Assembly: GCF_046098205.1 (NCBI RefSeq)
Contig: NZ_JBJURJ010000022.1
Location: forward strand, 1 to 64,000
From: Paenibacillus_AR mesotrionivorans
Lineage (GTDB): Bacteria > Bacillota > Bacilli > Paenibacillales > NBRC-103111
Direction of reading: 5' to 3'
DNA length: 64,000 nt
The position numbers were made by a program, and so were the translations under genes. Below, one piece after another: positions 42,409-51,138 of the stretch (its first letter is position 1; every line of letters starts with the position of its first letter). The notes under the pieces were generated by a model. The model worked only from the letters and a program-made list of their open reading frames with translations, did no database searches and was not told the DNA's origin.

Positions 42409-42538
42409 GCGTGATGCTGTATGGTGGCTTGTTGCTGAGATGTTAGTGGTGCGTGATGCTGTATGGTGGCTTCATTGCTGGAGATGTTTGTGGTGCGTGA
42501 TGCTGTATGGTGGCTTCGTTGCTGGAGATGTTAGTGGT
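42409..42538 (+). repeat. Tandem repeat, three units of 42/44/44 bp
   Basis: The unit begins GCGTGATGCTGTATGGTGGC and ends AGATGTTAGTGGT (GAGATGTTTGTGGT in the second). Units lie at 42409-42450, 42451-42494 and 42495-42538. Units 2 and 3 differ at few positions. An open frame across them is a by-product of the repeat, with no ribosome site. Confidence 0.85.
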
Positions 42539-42643
42539 GTGCTGCTATATAGCGATTTTATGAGCGGGAGCCGTGCTTCCGCTCTTTTGTATGGGCAGGT
42601 TTTGACAAACTATGGTCTTAGGCTGTACTCGCCTCCACTGCGC

Positions 42644-42834
42644 GCTAACGGAACTCAGAAGCGCTTAGAGGGGGAAATCCGAGTATTTTCCAATTTAACG
42701 GAATTCAGCGACCGTTAGAAGCCTTTTTTGCATCCAATGGGAGCCAAAAAGCTCTGTAAGAGCTCCTGAGTTCCGTTAGGTTCCAAACACGCCACATTTC
42801 ACCGGCTAAGGGCCGCTGAGTTCCGTTAGATTCC
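42644..42834. repeat. TAACGGA-type degenerate inverted repeats, locus 2
   Basis: There are two forward copies (CTAACGGAACTCAGAAGCG at about 42645 and TTTAACGGAATTCAGCG at about 42697) and two inverted copies (CTGAGTTCCGTTAGGTTCC, CTGAGTTCCGTTAGATTCC). They fill the 600-base gap between the lactonase and the polysaccharide locus together with the tandem repeat. No gene is supported in 42313-42925. Confidence 0.6.
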
Positions 42835-42925
42835 GGGCCTGGCCGTAGTGAAACTCAAACAACGCGAAACCCAAACAGCCCGGAATACCCCAACGGGTAC
42901 CCCGGGCTCACCTCATAAGTCTACC

Positions 42926-43219
42926 TTACCCTTCATACTCTGCTCTCTCATAACGTCTTACCGCTTGCCTGCCCTGCCGGATGACGCCGCCCAGGGTTCT
43001 TCCTGCGCTGCTCTCCCCCGGTTCCAAGGGAATTACCGTCAGGCCCAGCATGGTATGGTTCAGCTTGTATAGAAGATCATGGGCCTTCTTCTTCCCGTAG
43101 AGGGAAATGTAGGGTTTGCCCTGGTAGCAAATCGCCCATTTCAACGGATACTTGCGGTCTTTCTCCGCAGTGGACAAGGAACGGTTGGACGGGTTGGTGT
43201 AGGGGCGTTTTATCTGCAT
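42926..43219 (-). CDS. Small protein of unknown function at the end of the EPS locus
   Basis: This is a 97-residue basic protein. The N-terminal part (KYPLKWAICYQGKPYISLYG) looks like two short beta strands; the C-terminus is Arg-rich. It overlaps the last 10 bases of manC, which suggests coupled translation, but the ribosome site (GAGATCGTGAGCTT) is weak. I do not recognise the family. It is the last open frame of the polysaccharide locus before the repeats. Confidence 0.45.
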   Translation of the reverse strand: MQIKRPYTNPSNRSLSTAEKDRKYPLKWAICYQGKPYISLYGKKKAHDLLYKLNHTMLGLTVIPLEPGESSAGRTLGGVIRQGRQAVRRYERAEYEG

Positions 43220-44577
43220 AAGCTCACGATCTCTTCCCAGGACATGGTCAAACGCTCAATATCGTCCTCCACCAATTCGCTGCCGGTTTGCACCTCGATG
43301 ATTTCCAGGTCGGTGAAGGCCCGGATGCTGTGTTTGGCCCCCACCGGAATCTTCACCACATCCCCCGCCTGCAGGCTGCCGATCCGGTCCTCCAGCACAA
43401 ATTGGCCGCTTCCGGCGATGACCGTCCACACCTCGCTGCGTTTGGCATGGGTCTGGTAGCTCAGGTTTTTGCCGGCGGAGATGCAGATGCGTTTGGTCAG
43501 CACCTCCTGACCCTCGGGGAATTTCTTGAAATCCAGCACCCGGTATGAGCCCCACCGTCTCTCCTCGTACATGGGGCGCTGCTCCAGATGGCCGATGAGA
43601 TCCTTTACCTTGGGACTGGCGTTTTTGTCCGCAACCAGAATGCCGTCCGGGCTGGCGGATACGATAATGTTCGATACCCCCAGCACCGCAATCGGAATGT
43701 CCAGCTCATTGATCATATGCACATTCTTGGAATCGCCGCAGATGGTGCCATTGCCAATAAGCGGAGCCTGGATTTCCTCCGTCAAGGTGTTCCAGGTGCC
43801 CAGGTCCTTCCACTCGCCTGCATAAGGAAGCACCACAATTTGCTCGGCCTTCTCCACCACCGCGTAGTCGAAGCTGATCTTGGGCAAACGGTGGTATTGG
43901 CGCAGCATTTCCTCGTAATGGATGGGAAGCCCCAGCTCCATCAGCAGGTTGATCATATAGTTCAGCTTAAAGGCGAATACGCCGCAGTTCCAAAGCGCCT
44001 TCTCCGCAATAAGCGCCTCCGCCTTTTCGCGGCTGGGCTTTTCGGCGAAACGGCTGACCATCATCACCTCAGAGGTATCGCCGCTGTCCGCTTCCGGCAC
44101 CACATAGCCATATTTTTCCGAAGGGTAGGTGGGCTTCACCCCCATCAGCGCCAGGTCGGCGCCGGTGGCCGCTACCGCCCCCTCCAGCTCCTTGATTTTG
44201 TCGAAGAAGCTGTCCTCCACATAGGGGTCCACCGGAAGGATAGCCACTACTTCGTTCAGGGATACACCCTGAATGGAGTACAGGTAAACCGCCGCCAGGG
44301 CAATAGCCGGGAAGGTATCCCTGCGCTGGGGCTCCACAATGACGGACACCTCCGGGCCGATTTGGCTCTGGATCATATCCACCTGGCCTCTGCCCGTGGC
44401 AATGGAAGCGTGGCGGGCAAGACCCGCACGGCCCATCTGCCGCCATACCCGCTGGACCATGGACTCCATGTTCCCCTGATCATTTTGCAGCACCTTCAGA
44501 AATTGTTTGGATCTTGCGTCGTTGGATAAAGGCCACAGGCGTTTGCCTGAGCCGCCGGATAACAGGACCAGCTTCAT
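43210..44577 (-). CDS. manC: Mannose-1-phosphate guanylyltransferase (ManC/CpsB type)
   Basis: This 455-residue enzyme has an N-terminal nucleotidyltransferase domain starting LVLLSGGSGKRLWPLS and DARSKQFLKVL, then RFAEKPSREKAEALI. A C-terminal cupin of the phosphomannose-isomerase type follows (KNLSYQTHAKRSEVWTVIAG). It makes GDP-mannose from mannose-1-phosphate; a bifunctional isomerase role is possible. GGGGGAAACCGCC precedes the ATG. Its presence in the locus implies mannose, or a GDP-mannose-derived sugar, in the polymer. Confidence 0.93.
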   Translation of the reverse strand: MKLVLLSGGSGKRLWPLSNDARSKQFLKVLQNDQGNMESMVQRVWRQMGRAGLARHASIATGRGQVDMIQSQIGPEVSVIVEPQRRDTFPAIALAAVYLYSIQGVSLNEVVAILPVDPYVEDSFFDKIKELEGAVAATGADLALMGVKPTYPSEKYGYVVPEADSGDTSEVMMVSRFAEKPSREKAEALIAEKALWNCGVFAFKLNYMINLLMELGLPIHYEEMLRQYHRLPKISFDYAVVEKAEQIVVLPYAGEWKDLGTWNTLTEEIQAPLIGNGTICGDSKNVHMINELDIPIAVLGVSNIIVSASPDGILVADKNASPKVKDLIGHLEQRPMYEERRWGSYRVLDFKKFPEGQEVLTKRICISAGKNLSYQTHAKRSEVWTVIAGSGQFVLEDRIGSLQAGDVVKIPVGAKHSIRAFTDLEIIEVQTGSELVEDDIERLTMSWEEIVSLCR

Positions 44578-44649
44578 GGCGGTTTCCCCCTTTAAGGTAG
44601 TGGTTGTATGTGGAGCATCATGGTTTGAGATTTGGTCGATAAGCTGACG

Positions 44650-46977
44650 CTATGCGTTGGACTCCGCTGTACCGAATTTCACCGGCACCACCCGTTTGCC
44701 TGTGGCATCCTGGACCACCTGCTCCAGCTCCTGGATAAAGCGGGTTTCCTCGAAGGCCTCCGCATGCTGGCGGATCTCCGCAGGATCAAACTGGTCAGAG
44801 TTGAAGGAACGGAGGACATCCGCCAAGGATTCAATGGTTTGTTCATCGAAAAACAGACCGTTCAAGCCGGGCACCACCGTATCCAGCGCCCCGCCCTTGC
44901 GGAAGGCGATAACCGGCTTGCCGCAGGCATTGGCCTCCAGCGGAGTTATGCCGAAGTCCTCGAAGCCCGGGAACAGCAGGGCCTGGCAGCGTTTCATGTA
45001 ACGCTCCACCTCTTCGTCGGGAAGCCGTCCCAGGAAGGTGACGCTGGGGCCGGCAATAGCCTCCAGCCGGCTGCGGTCGGGGCCGTCGCCGATAACCACC
45101 AGCTTTTGCCCTGTATAGGAGCAGGCCTCTACGGCCAGATCGATGCGCTTGTAGGACACCAGACGGGAGACGATAAGAAAAAAATCCTCTGACTCCGGCT
45201 CCACCTGGAACCGGTTGACGTTCACCGGCGGGAAAATCACCAGCGCGTCCTTGCCGTAATGCTCCTCAATCCGCCCCTTAACCACCGTGGAGTTGGCAAT
45301 AATCTGGGTGACCTTGCGGGAGGTGGCTTTGTCCCACAGCCGCAGGGGCATCACCAGCATCCGGGCGGCCGTCCGCACCAGAGAAGGCACCTTTACGGCT
45401 TCCATATAGCTGTTGAAATCCCAGGCGAACCGCATAGGCGTATGGCAGTAGCAGATATGCACCGCTCCTTCATCCACAGGGGCACCCTTGCCGTAGGCGC
45501 TGCTGGAGCTGATGACCACGTCGTAGCCCTTCAGGTTCATAGAGGATACGGCAAAGGGGTACAGCCAGAAAAACAGTTTAAAGCGTTTGTTCACGCCGGG
45601 AATACGCTGCATCCAGGTGGTGCGGATGTCCGCGTCCTGAAGCTCTGGAAGCAGCTTGTCCCGGTCCACGATGGTGGTGAAAATCGGAGCGTCGGGGTAC
45701 ATCCGGTGAAGCACACCCACCACCCGTTCGGCTCCGCCCATCTGGTTCAGATAGTCGTGGACAATGGCCACCTTTTGGCCTTTCCCGGCTGGGGCGGCAG
45801 GAGCGGGAAGGGCTCGCGCCTGGCGCTGAATGGCAGGCAGGGTGGCGTAAACCTCCTCCACCCGGGCCGCTGTCCGCTGGATGGTGAAGAGGGCCTTGAC
45901 CCGGTCGGCAGCATTGCGCCCCATCCGTACCCGCTGTAGATCATCGGCCAAAAGACGGCCCGCCAGATGGACCAGCTGCTCCACATGACCGGTTTCGTAC
46001 AAAAATCCGCTCTCCCCGTCCTCGATAATCTCCGGCACACCCCCGGCCCGGGTGCCCACAACCGGAACACCCTGGGACATGGCTTCTATGATGACCCGGC
46101 CGAAGGGTTCGTTGTCCGAGCACAGAAACAGCAGATCCGCTGCCGCACAAATCTCCATGACGTCTTTACGGAAGCCGGTAAACCGCACTCTGTGGGCGAT
46201 GCCCAGCTCCTCCGCCCGATTGCGCAGGGCAATCTCATATTCGATGTTCTCTTGCCGGAACTTGGCCTCTCCGACAATCCACAAATATACATCGTGGCCG
46301 TTTTCCCAAAGCCGGGACGCCGCCTCAATGGCATCCTCCTGGCGCTTCCAGGGGGTGATTTGCCCGATAATGGCAGCCACCTTGGCCTTCTGCGGGGTGG
46401 ACAGCTCCTCGCGGATGTTGTGGCGGTGATGGCGTTTTTCGCGCTCATTCATTTCCTTCAGCTCCACCCCGTTGTGGATCAGGTGCAGCCTTCCGGCCAG
46501 CGCCTTCCGGGCGAAGCCTTGGGTGACCGGTTCCGAGATGCCGATGACCGAGCTGCCCGACATCCAGGCCAGCAGATTGACCGCCTTGCCCATCAGTCCG
46601 CCAGGGGGCATATCCCGCACATGCCAGATCACCGGCAGGCCGTGATGCCAGGTGAACAACGAGGCCATCATCCCTGCCCGCAGGGAGTTGGCGTGAATCG
46701 CATGCACCTGTTTTTTGCGGACGGCACGGGAGAAGCGGAAGCCGGATTTCAGCATACCCAGCATACCCGCCGCCAGCTTCAGAGGGTTCTTGCTCATCCT
46801 GGCCCGGTAGCTCTCAACCGGCTCAACGGCGATATCAGCCTCCCGGGCCCGTTCCAGCAGTTCCCCCTCCGGGGCGAAAATCACCGGCGTGGTGTCCGTA
46901 AGATGACGCGCCGTGAGAAGAAGGCTGATTTCAGCGCCGCTGACATCGCTGGTGTGGTTATAGAACGCTACGTTCAT
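44650..46977 (-). CDS. Two-domain glycosyltransferase (GT4-GT4 fusion)
   Basis: This 775-residue protein contains two complete GT4-like transferases. Domain 1 (about 1-385) begins NVAFYNHTSDVSGAEISLLL and has the donor-site region SDNEPFGRVIIEAMSQGVPV. Domain 2 (about 398-760) begins KVAIVHDYLNQMGGAERVVG and has FPGFEDFGITPLEANACGKP. They are joined by a Pro/Ala-rich linker (LPAPAAPAGK). The frame is unbroken. ATG at 46977 follows AAAGGGGGCTGTTT and overlaps the preceding GT gene by 20 bases. One polypeptide may add two successive sugars; domain 2 resembles mannosyl/rhamnosyl transferases. Confidence 0.88.
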   Translation of the reverse strand: MNVAFYNHTSDVSGAEISLLLTARHLTDTTPVIFAPEGELLERAREADIAVEPVESYRARMSKNPLKLAAGMLGMLKSGFRFSRAVRKKQVHAIHANSLRAGMMASLFTWHHGLPVIWHVRDMPPGGLMGKAVNLLAWMSGSSVIGISEPVTQGFARKALAGRLHLIHNGVELKEMNEREKRHHRHNIREELSTPQKAKVAAIIGQITPWKRQEDAIEAASRLWENGHDVYLWIVGEAKFRQENIEYEIALRNRAEELGIAHRVRFTGFRKDVMEICAAADLLFLCSDNEPFGRVIIEAMSQGVPVVGTRAGGVPEIIEDGESGFLYETGHVEQLVHLAGRLLADDLQRVRMGRNAADRVKALFTIQRTAARVEEVYATLPAIQRQARALPAPAAPAGKGQKVAIVHDYLNQMGGAERVVGVLHRMYPDAPIFTTIVDRDKLLPELQDADIRTTWMQRIPGVNKRFKLFFWLYPFAVSSMNLKGYDVVISSSSAYGKGAPVDEGAVHICYCHTPMRFAWDFNSYMEAVKVPSLVRTAARMLVMPLRLWDKATSRKVTQIIANSTVVKGRIEEHYGKDALVIFPPVNVNRFQVEPESEDFFLIVSRLVSYKRIDLAVEACSYTGQKLVVIGDGPDRSRLEAIAGPSVTFLGRLPDEEVERYMKRCQALLFPGFEDFGITPLEANACGKPVIAFRKGGALDTVVPGLNGLFFDEQTIESLADVLRSFNSDQFDPAEIRQHAEAFEETRFIQELEQVVQDATGKRVVPVKFGTAESNA

Positions 46978-48157
46978 AAACAGCCCCCTTTTCCTTTTCC
47001 TGCACTGCCTGTTCAAAAATGCCGCTAATGGCGGCGGCCGCCTTTTCCCATGTATAGTTAGCCAGCACAAATTCCCGGCAGGCTCTTCGCCCCGGTACAA
47101 AGCTGGAGCCGTTCAAGGCCGAAATGATCCGGGCCGCAATGGAGGCCGGCTTGTGGTCGTCGAACAGGAGCTCAGGCGACAGGCGCTCCAGAATTTCCTT
47201 GGTCCCTCCATAAGGCGTGCCCAGGACGGGTGTCCCGCAGGCCAGCGATTCTACCGTAACCAGGCCAAAACCCTCCAGGGTCACCGTCGGTACAATGCTC
47301 AGATCCGCCGCCTGATACCAGCGGACCAGGTCTTCATTGGAGACACGGCCCAAAAGCTTCACCGCCCCGCCCAATCCCTGCTGGTCGATCAGATCCTGCA
47401 AATGGCCCCGAAGCGCTCCGTCCCCGGCAATGTACAGCACCGTATCCGGCTCCGCATGGACCACGGCGGCCATCGCCCGGATCAGATTGTCGATGCCCAT
47501 CCGGTTCACCAGCCGCCGGGCGGCGAACAGCACCTTGGCGCCGGGTTTAAGCCCCAGCGCTCTACGCAGCTCCTCCCGGTTGTCCGCCGGGCGGAACCGT
47601 TCGATATCCGGCGCCCCGGGCACAATATGGACCGCTTCGCCGGGAACTCCGTAATCCCGGGTGAGAATGTCCCGGAAGTATTGGCTCAGTACAATAAAGT
47701 GATCCGAACGCCGGTAGGACAGGAGCTCCACATTCTTTTTCAGCTGGTAACGCACCTTTTGACCCCAATCCAGACCCGCATCCTCTACCAGGGATTCCTG
47801 CGCCCATGGCCCGTGGAAGTGGGTCACAATGGGAATATGCGCCGGCACCATGTCCCGCGTCACCATCGAGCTGTACAGAGCGAAATGTGGGTTAAACACA
47901 TCGGGCTGATGCCGCAGCAGCTCCGCCTTGGCTCTGGCACGGAAGGCCCTGGTCCGGGCCAGGGTGGACAACCGTTCCGGCTTATCCAGGACGTCCCGGA
48001 TATAGGCGGGGGCGGCGATGTCCTCGCCGTGGGCGGTTACCAGCCCTCTTACTGTATGGCCGGTAGCGGCCATGGCTTCCAGATAGTCGGCAAAATACCG
48101 GTTTAACCCGCCAGGGGTGTGATTGATCCAGCCCATTCCCGTTGCCAGTATGTCCAT
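46958..48157 (-). CDS. Glycosyltransferase family 4
   Basis: This 399-residue GT-B retaining transferase has the acceptor-side start ILATGMGWINHTPGGLNRYF, the donor-side region LFAARRLVNRMGIDNLIRAM and the Glu pair in TVTLEGFGLVTVESLACGTP. GAGGAGCAGTGAAAGC precedes the ATG at 48157; the frame is open 102 codons upstream over the acetyltransferase gene without a better start. It is part of the polysaccharide assembly pathway; the sugar specificity is unknown. Confidence 0.9.
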   Translation of the reverse strand: MDILATGMGWINHTPGGLNRYFADYLEAMAATGHTVRGLVTAHGEDIAAPAYIRDVLDKPERLSTLARTRAFRARAKAELLRHQPDVFNPHFALYSSMVTRDMVPAHIPIVTHFHGPWAQESLVEDAGLDWGQKVRYQLKKNVELLSYRRSDHFIVLSQYFRDILTRDYGVPGEAVHIVPGAPDIERFRPADNREELRRALGLKPGAKVLFAARRLVNRMGIDNLIRAMAAVVHAEPDTVLYIAGDGALRGHLQDLIDQQGLGGAVKLLGRVSNEDLVRWYQAADLSIVPTVTLEGFGLVTVESLACGTPVLGTPYGGTKEILERLSPELLFDDHKPASIAARIISALNGSSFVPGRRACREFVLANYTWEKAAAAISGIFEQAVQEKEKGAVYERSVL

Positions 48158-48189
48158 GCTTTCACTGCTCCTCTGCAAAGTTTTCCTTC

Positions 48190-48840
48190 TTACTTCTGGC
48201 CTTCCGCGTACTGCAGGAACTCCTCCGGATTGCCGAACAATCGGCGTGCCTCCTTCAACTGCGCTTCCTCCCAGTCCCACCAGCGGGACCGTTGAAGCCG
48301 CTCGCAGATGTCCGGACCGAAGCGGCTTTTGACCGGCTTGGCAGGAATGCCGACGGCAATGGCATAAGCGGGAATATGTCCCGTAACGACTGCGCCCGCT
48401 CCGATAATGGCACCATCGCCAATAACGGCTCCCCTCAGTATCTGGGCACCCGCCCCGATCCACACATCATTGCCGATCACCGGCTCGGGCTTCGGCTGGC
48501 TCCAGCCTTCCTCCCTGTCCTCAACCGGCAGTGTGAAGCCGCCCGGCGAATACCAGAAGGGATGGGTGGACACCGCATCCACCGGATGCTCGTCACCGCC
48601 AATTCTCACTCCAGGAGCGATGGAGCAAAATGCGCCGATTCTGCCGGAATCTATCTCCACGCCTTCGCGGATGTAGGTATACCGGCCGACGGATACGCCG
48701 GGATTGATCCGGGTATGGTGCATGACATACACCGTGTCGTGAATGCCGGTCTGCATCTTCTGCTTCTGCGTCTTCCAGTAGCTCATATACCCGTCCAGCC
48801 GGAGCGCGGCCTGCATTTTCCAATTCACGATACTGCTCAT
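48190..48840 (-). CDS. Left-handed beta-helix O-acetyltransferase (CatB/XAT type), copy 2
   Basis: This 216-residue hexapeptide acetyltransferase has [20 protein letters not shown], the active-site His region [40 protein letters not shown] and the tail WWDWEEAQL. It is paralogous to the gene immediately upstream. It probably O-acetylates a sugar of the exopolysaccharide using acetyl-CoA in the cytoplasm. GGGGTGGTGCC precedes the ATG. The gap to the upstream paralogue is 12 bases. Confidence 0.87.
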   Translation of the reverse strand: MSSIVNWKMQAALRLDGYMSYWKTQKQKMQTGIHDTVYVMHHTRINPGVSVGRYTYIREGVEIDSGRIGAFCSIAPGVRIGGDEHPVDAVSTHPFWYSPGGFTLPVEDREEGWSQPKPEPVIGNDVWIGAGAQILRGAVIGDGAIIGAGAVVTGHIPAYAIAVGIPAKPVKSRFGPDICERLQRSRWWDWEEAQLKEARRLFGNPEEFLQYAEGQK

Positions 48841-48852
48841 GGCACCACCCCG

Positions 48853-49524
48853 TTATGAACTCAGCCGCTTCTCCGCCTGTTGGGGAAGCGAACCGTATAA
48901 TCTGACAAATTCCTCCACATTACCAAAGCTTGCAGAAGCCGCCTGCAGCTTCGCCTCATCCCATTCCCACCAGCGGATTTCCCGAAGGGCAAACCGCAGG
49001 TCATCATCCTCCACGGCATACTTCAGAAGCTTGCCGGGAATGCCGCCAAACACCGCATATGCCGGTACATGGCTGCCGACCACACTGCCTGCCGCGATCA
49101 CGGCTCCGTCTTCAATAATGGCTCCCCGCAGAATCGTGGCTCCGGCCCCGATCCATACATCGTTGCCGATTACCGGCGGGGCTTTGGTCTGCCCCCATCT
49201 CCATACCGGCGATTTCAGATCGTGATGGGCGGGGGAATACCAGAAGGGATGATGGGAAGCACCGCTGACCGGATGCTCATCCGCCCCGATGGTCACGTTC
49301 CAACTGACGGAGCAAAAGGAGCCGATGGACCCCGACTGGATCATCGTGTTATGCCCCACATAGCTGTACCGCCCGATGGACACGGAGGGGGCGATCCGGC
49401 TGCCCGTTTCCACACAAACCGTGGGATGGATCAGCTCGTTCTCCGGCTGGACTGACCAATACTGGATAAAACGAAGCAGCTTGCCGAAGCGTCGGGCCAG
49501 CTTGATTTTGGTAGACCGATTCAT
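48853..49524 (-). CDS. Left-handed beta-helix O-acetyltransferase (CatB/XAT type), copy 1
   Basis: This 223-residue protein has the same layout as its downstream neighbour: [60 protein letters not shown] and RWWEWDEAKL. The two share most motif residues but differ in the N-terminal helices and tails, so this is an old tandem duplication. GGAGGAAGCTGGAC precedes the ATG. It is preceded by the repeat locus at 49569-49760. Confidence 0.87.
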   Translation of the reverse strand: MNRSTKIKLARRFGKLLRFIQYWSVQPENELIHPTVCVETGSRIAPSVSIGRYSYVGHNTMIQSGSIGSFCSVSWNVTIGADEHPVSGASHHPFWYSPAHHDLKSPVWRWGQTKAPPVIGNDVWIGAGATILRGAIIEDGAVIAAGSVVGSHVPAYAVFGGIPGKLLKYAVEDDDLRFALREIRWWEWDEAKLQAASASFGNVEEFVRLYGSLPQQAEKRLSS

Positions 49525-49568
49525 GTCCAGCTTCCTCCTTTATCATCAAAAGTGCCGGCGTCCGGCTG

Positions 49569-49760
49569 TCTAACAGACGTCAGAGCCGCTATTCGGCTGA
49601 AATAAGAGCTCCACCAAAGGTAACGGAAGCCACAGCCTTTATTTCAGGAAAAATGGCGGCCTCGGAGCAGTTTTGCTGCAAATAGCGGCTCTGGCTTCCG
49701 TTAGTTTTCTGGAAACGCGTTAACCGGCCGGTTAACGTCCGCTGCTTCCATTAGAATTCC
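49569..49760. repeat. TAACGG-type degenerate inverted repeats, locus 3
   Basis: Forward copies (TCTAACAGACGTCAGAGCCG, GGTAACGGAAGCCACAGCC) and inverted copies (TAGCGGCTCTGGCTTCCG, GCTTCCATTAGAATTCC) occupy the 300-base gap between two genes of the polysaccharide locus. The motif AATAGCGGCTCTG is shared with loci 1 and 2 in degenerate form. No gene was seen in 49525-49826. Confidence 0.6.
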
Positions 49761-49826
49761 GGGAGTGGCAGAAGCGCCCTTCCCGGAACGCGTCCGGGAA
49801 GCAGCTGCGGGTACTGCGCTCCCGCA

Positions 49827-50987
49827 TCAGCCAACGTTCCACACCGGCTTCAGCAGCTCGGCGTACCGGCGGGTGCACCGCGCCGTATCGTATTCCAGCG
49901 CCGTCGCCCTGGCTGCGTAGCCCATCTGCCGGCGCAGATCCTCGTTGCCCTTCAGGAGGGCGATACATTCCGCCAGAGCATCCGTATCCCGACTGGGGAC
50001 AATAAACCCGTTATGCCCGCTGTCGATGACATCCTTCATGCCCGTCATGTCCGTGACCACCGTCGGCAGTCCGGCAGACATGGCCTCCAGGGGAGCCAGG
50101 CCGAAGCCGTCCTCCACCGAGGAATGGACATACATGCTTGCTCTGCGCAAGGCGGGCAGCGGATCGCCGGGAGCGCAGGTGATTCGGACGCCCCTGCTGC
50201 GGTATTCCTCCAGGGACTTGGCAATGGAGCGCCAGCCGATGCCGCCTACCAGCACCACCTCAATATCCGGGTCGCCCAGCTTTTCCACCGCATCCAGAAG
50301 GTAGTGATACCCCTTGCGGATAGAGATCTGGCCAACCTGGATGATCCGGAATACGCCGTCCCGCCCCGCTTCCCCCGCCTCCGCAGCCGGAGAAAACCGG
50401 GCGGTATCGATGCCCAAGGGCGAATACAGGATGCGATTCTCATCAAAGCCGCGGCGGAGAAAGCTTTCGGCCTGAAGCCGGGAGGCGACGGTAATATAAT
50501 CCGCCAGCTCGTATTCCCGCATCACCCGCTCCATCCATTCCCGGGAGAAGGGATTACCGCCGATATTCCGCTTTTTGTGCTCAGCCTCGGTAATCAGGTA
50601 TACATCCTCCGCATGTGTGGTGGCCGCCTCCAGCACGGTTACGCCGCCGTTTGCCTTGACCTTGCGGAAGGTAGCTTCGGCAAAACCGGGAAAGGAATGA
50701 TACACACTGTAGCAAGATGGGTAAACGTCGGCAACGGCCTTGTCAAACTGCATCCCGTTCCAATACACCTGCTTAGAGGGAAGCCAGCGTACGGGCGTAT
50801 ACCGCAGCCATTTGTCCCACACCGGATTGGGCACACCCACAAATCCCGGCTTCTCCGGGGTTCCCCGGCAATAGACCCCGGCTTCCACACCAACCGTTTC
50901 CATCGCTTTGCAAATAAACTGCAGATGTCCTCCCAGTCCCCCCATGCCGAAGGGAGTGGAGCATCCGGCCAACACCTTGGTATTCAC
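49827..50987 (-). CDS. Glycosyltransferase family 4
   Basis: This 386-residue GT-B enzyme begins KVLAGCSTPFGMGGLGGHLQ (glycine-rich acceptor loop). It has FRIIQVGQISIRKGYHYLLD in the donor domain and the Glu pair in SSVEDGFGLAPLEAMSAGLP. GTG at 50987 follows GGGTGGTCAT. It lies after two copies of the 60-bp palindromic element and before the TAACGG repeats, so it is framed by repeats on both sides. Confidence 0.9.
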   Translation of the reverse strand: MNTKVLAGCSTPFGMGGLGGHLQFICKAMETVGVEAGVYCRGTPEKPGFVGVPNPVWDKWLRYTPVRWLPSKQVYWNGMQFDKAVADVYPSCYSVYHSFPGFAEATFRKVKANGGVTVLEAATTHAEDVYLITEAEHKKRNIGGNPFSREWMERVMREYELADYITVASRLQAESFLRRGFDENRILYSPLGIDTARFSPAAEAGEAGRDGVFRIIQVGQISIRKGYHYLLDAVEKLGDPDIEVVLVGGIGWRSIAKSLEEYRSRGVRITCAPGDPLPALRRASMYVHSSVEDGFGLAPLEAMSAGLPTVVTDMTGMKDVIDSGHNGFIVPSRDTDALAECIALLKGNEDLRRQMGYAARATALEYDTARCTRRYAELLKPVWNVG

Positions 50988-51011
50988 ATGACCACCCGCT
51001 TTGATATAATT

Positions 51012-51070
51012 ACCCCCAAAAGTGAAGAGGCGCTCTGTAGCTTATTCCGATACCTTTCGGGGGAGCCCCC
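51012..51070. repeat. 60-bp palindromic intergenic element, copy B
   Basis: Read on the minus strand it is GGGGGCTCCCCCGAAAGGTA-TCGGAATAAGC...CTTCACTTTTGGGGG. The outer arms pair with a mismatch. It lies in tandem with copy C, 9 bases away, just upstream of a GT4 gene. Confidence 0.8.
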
Positions 51071-51079
51071 GAATAACTC

Positions 51080-51138
51080 ATCCCCAAAAGTGAAGGGAGG
51101 CTCTGTTGCCTATTCCGATACCTTTTGGGGGAGCCCGC
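51080..51138. repeat. 60-bp palindromic element, copy C, overlapping a coding end
   Basis: Read on the minus strand it begins GGCGGGCTCCCCCAAAAGGT, continues ATCGGAATAGGC and ends CTTCACTTTTGGGGATG. Bases 51110-51136 form the last codons (GLPQKVSE) and the TAG stop of the upstream GT4 gene, so the element has become coding sequence. Confidence 0.8.

Noticed and set aside
42119..42718. Open frame of 199 codons over the tandem repeat
   Set aside because: The 44-bp repeats do not keep one frame as a protein repeat, there is no ribosome site, and the start lies inside the lactonase gene.
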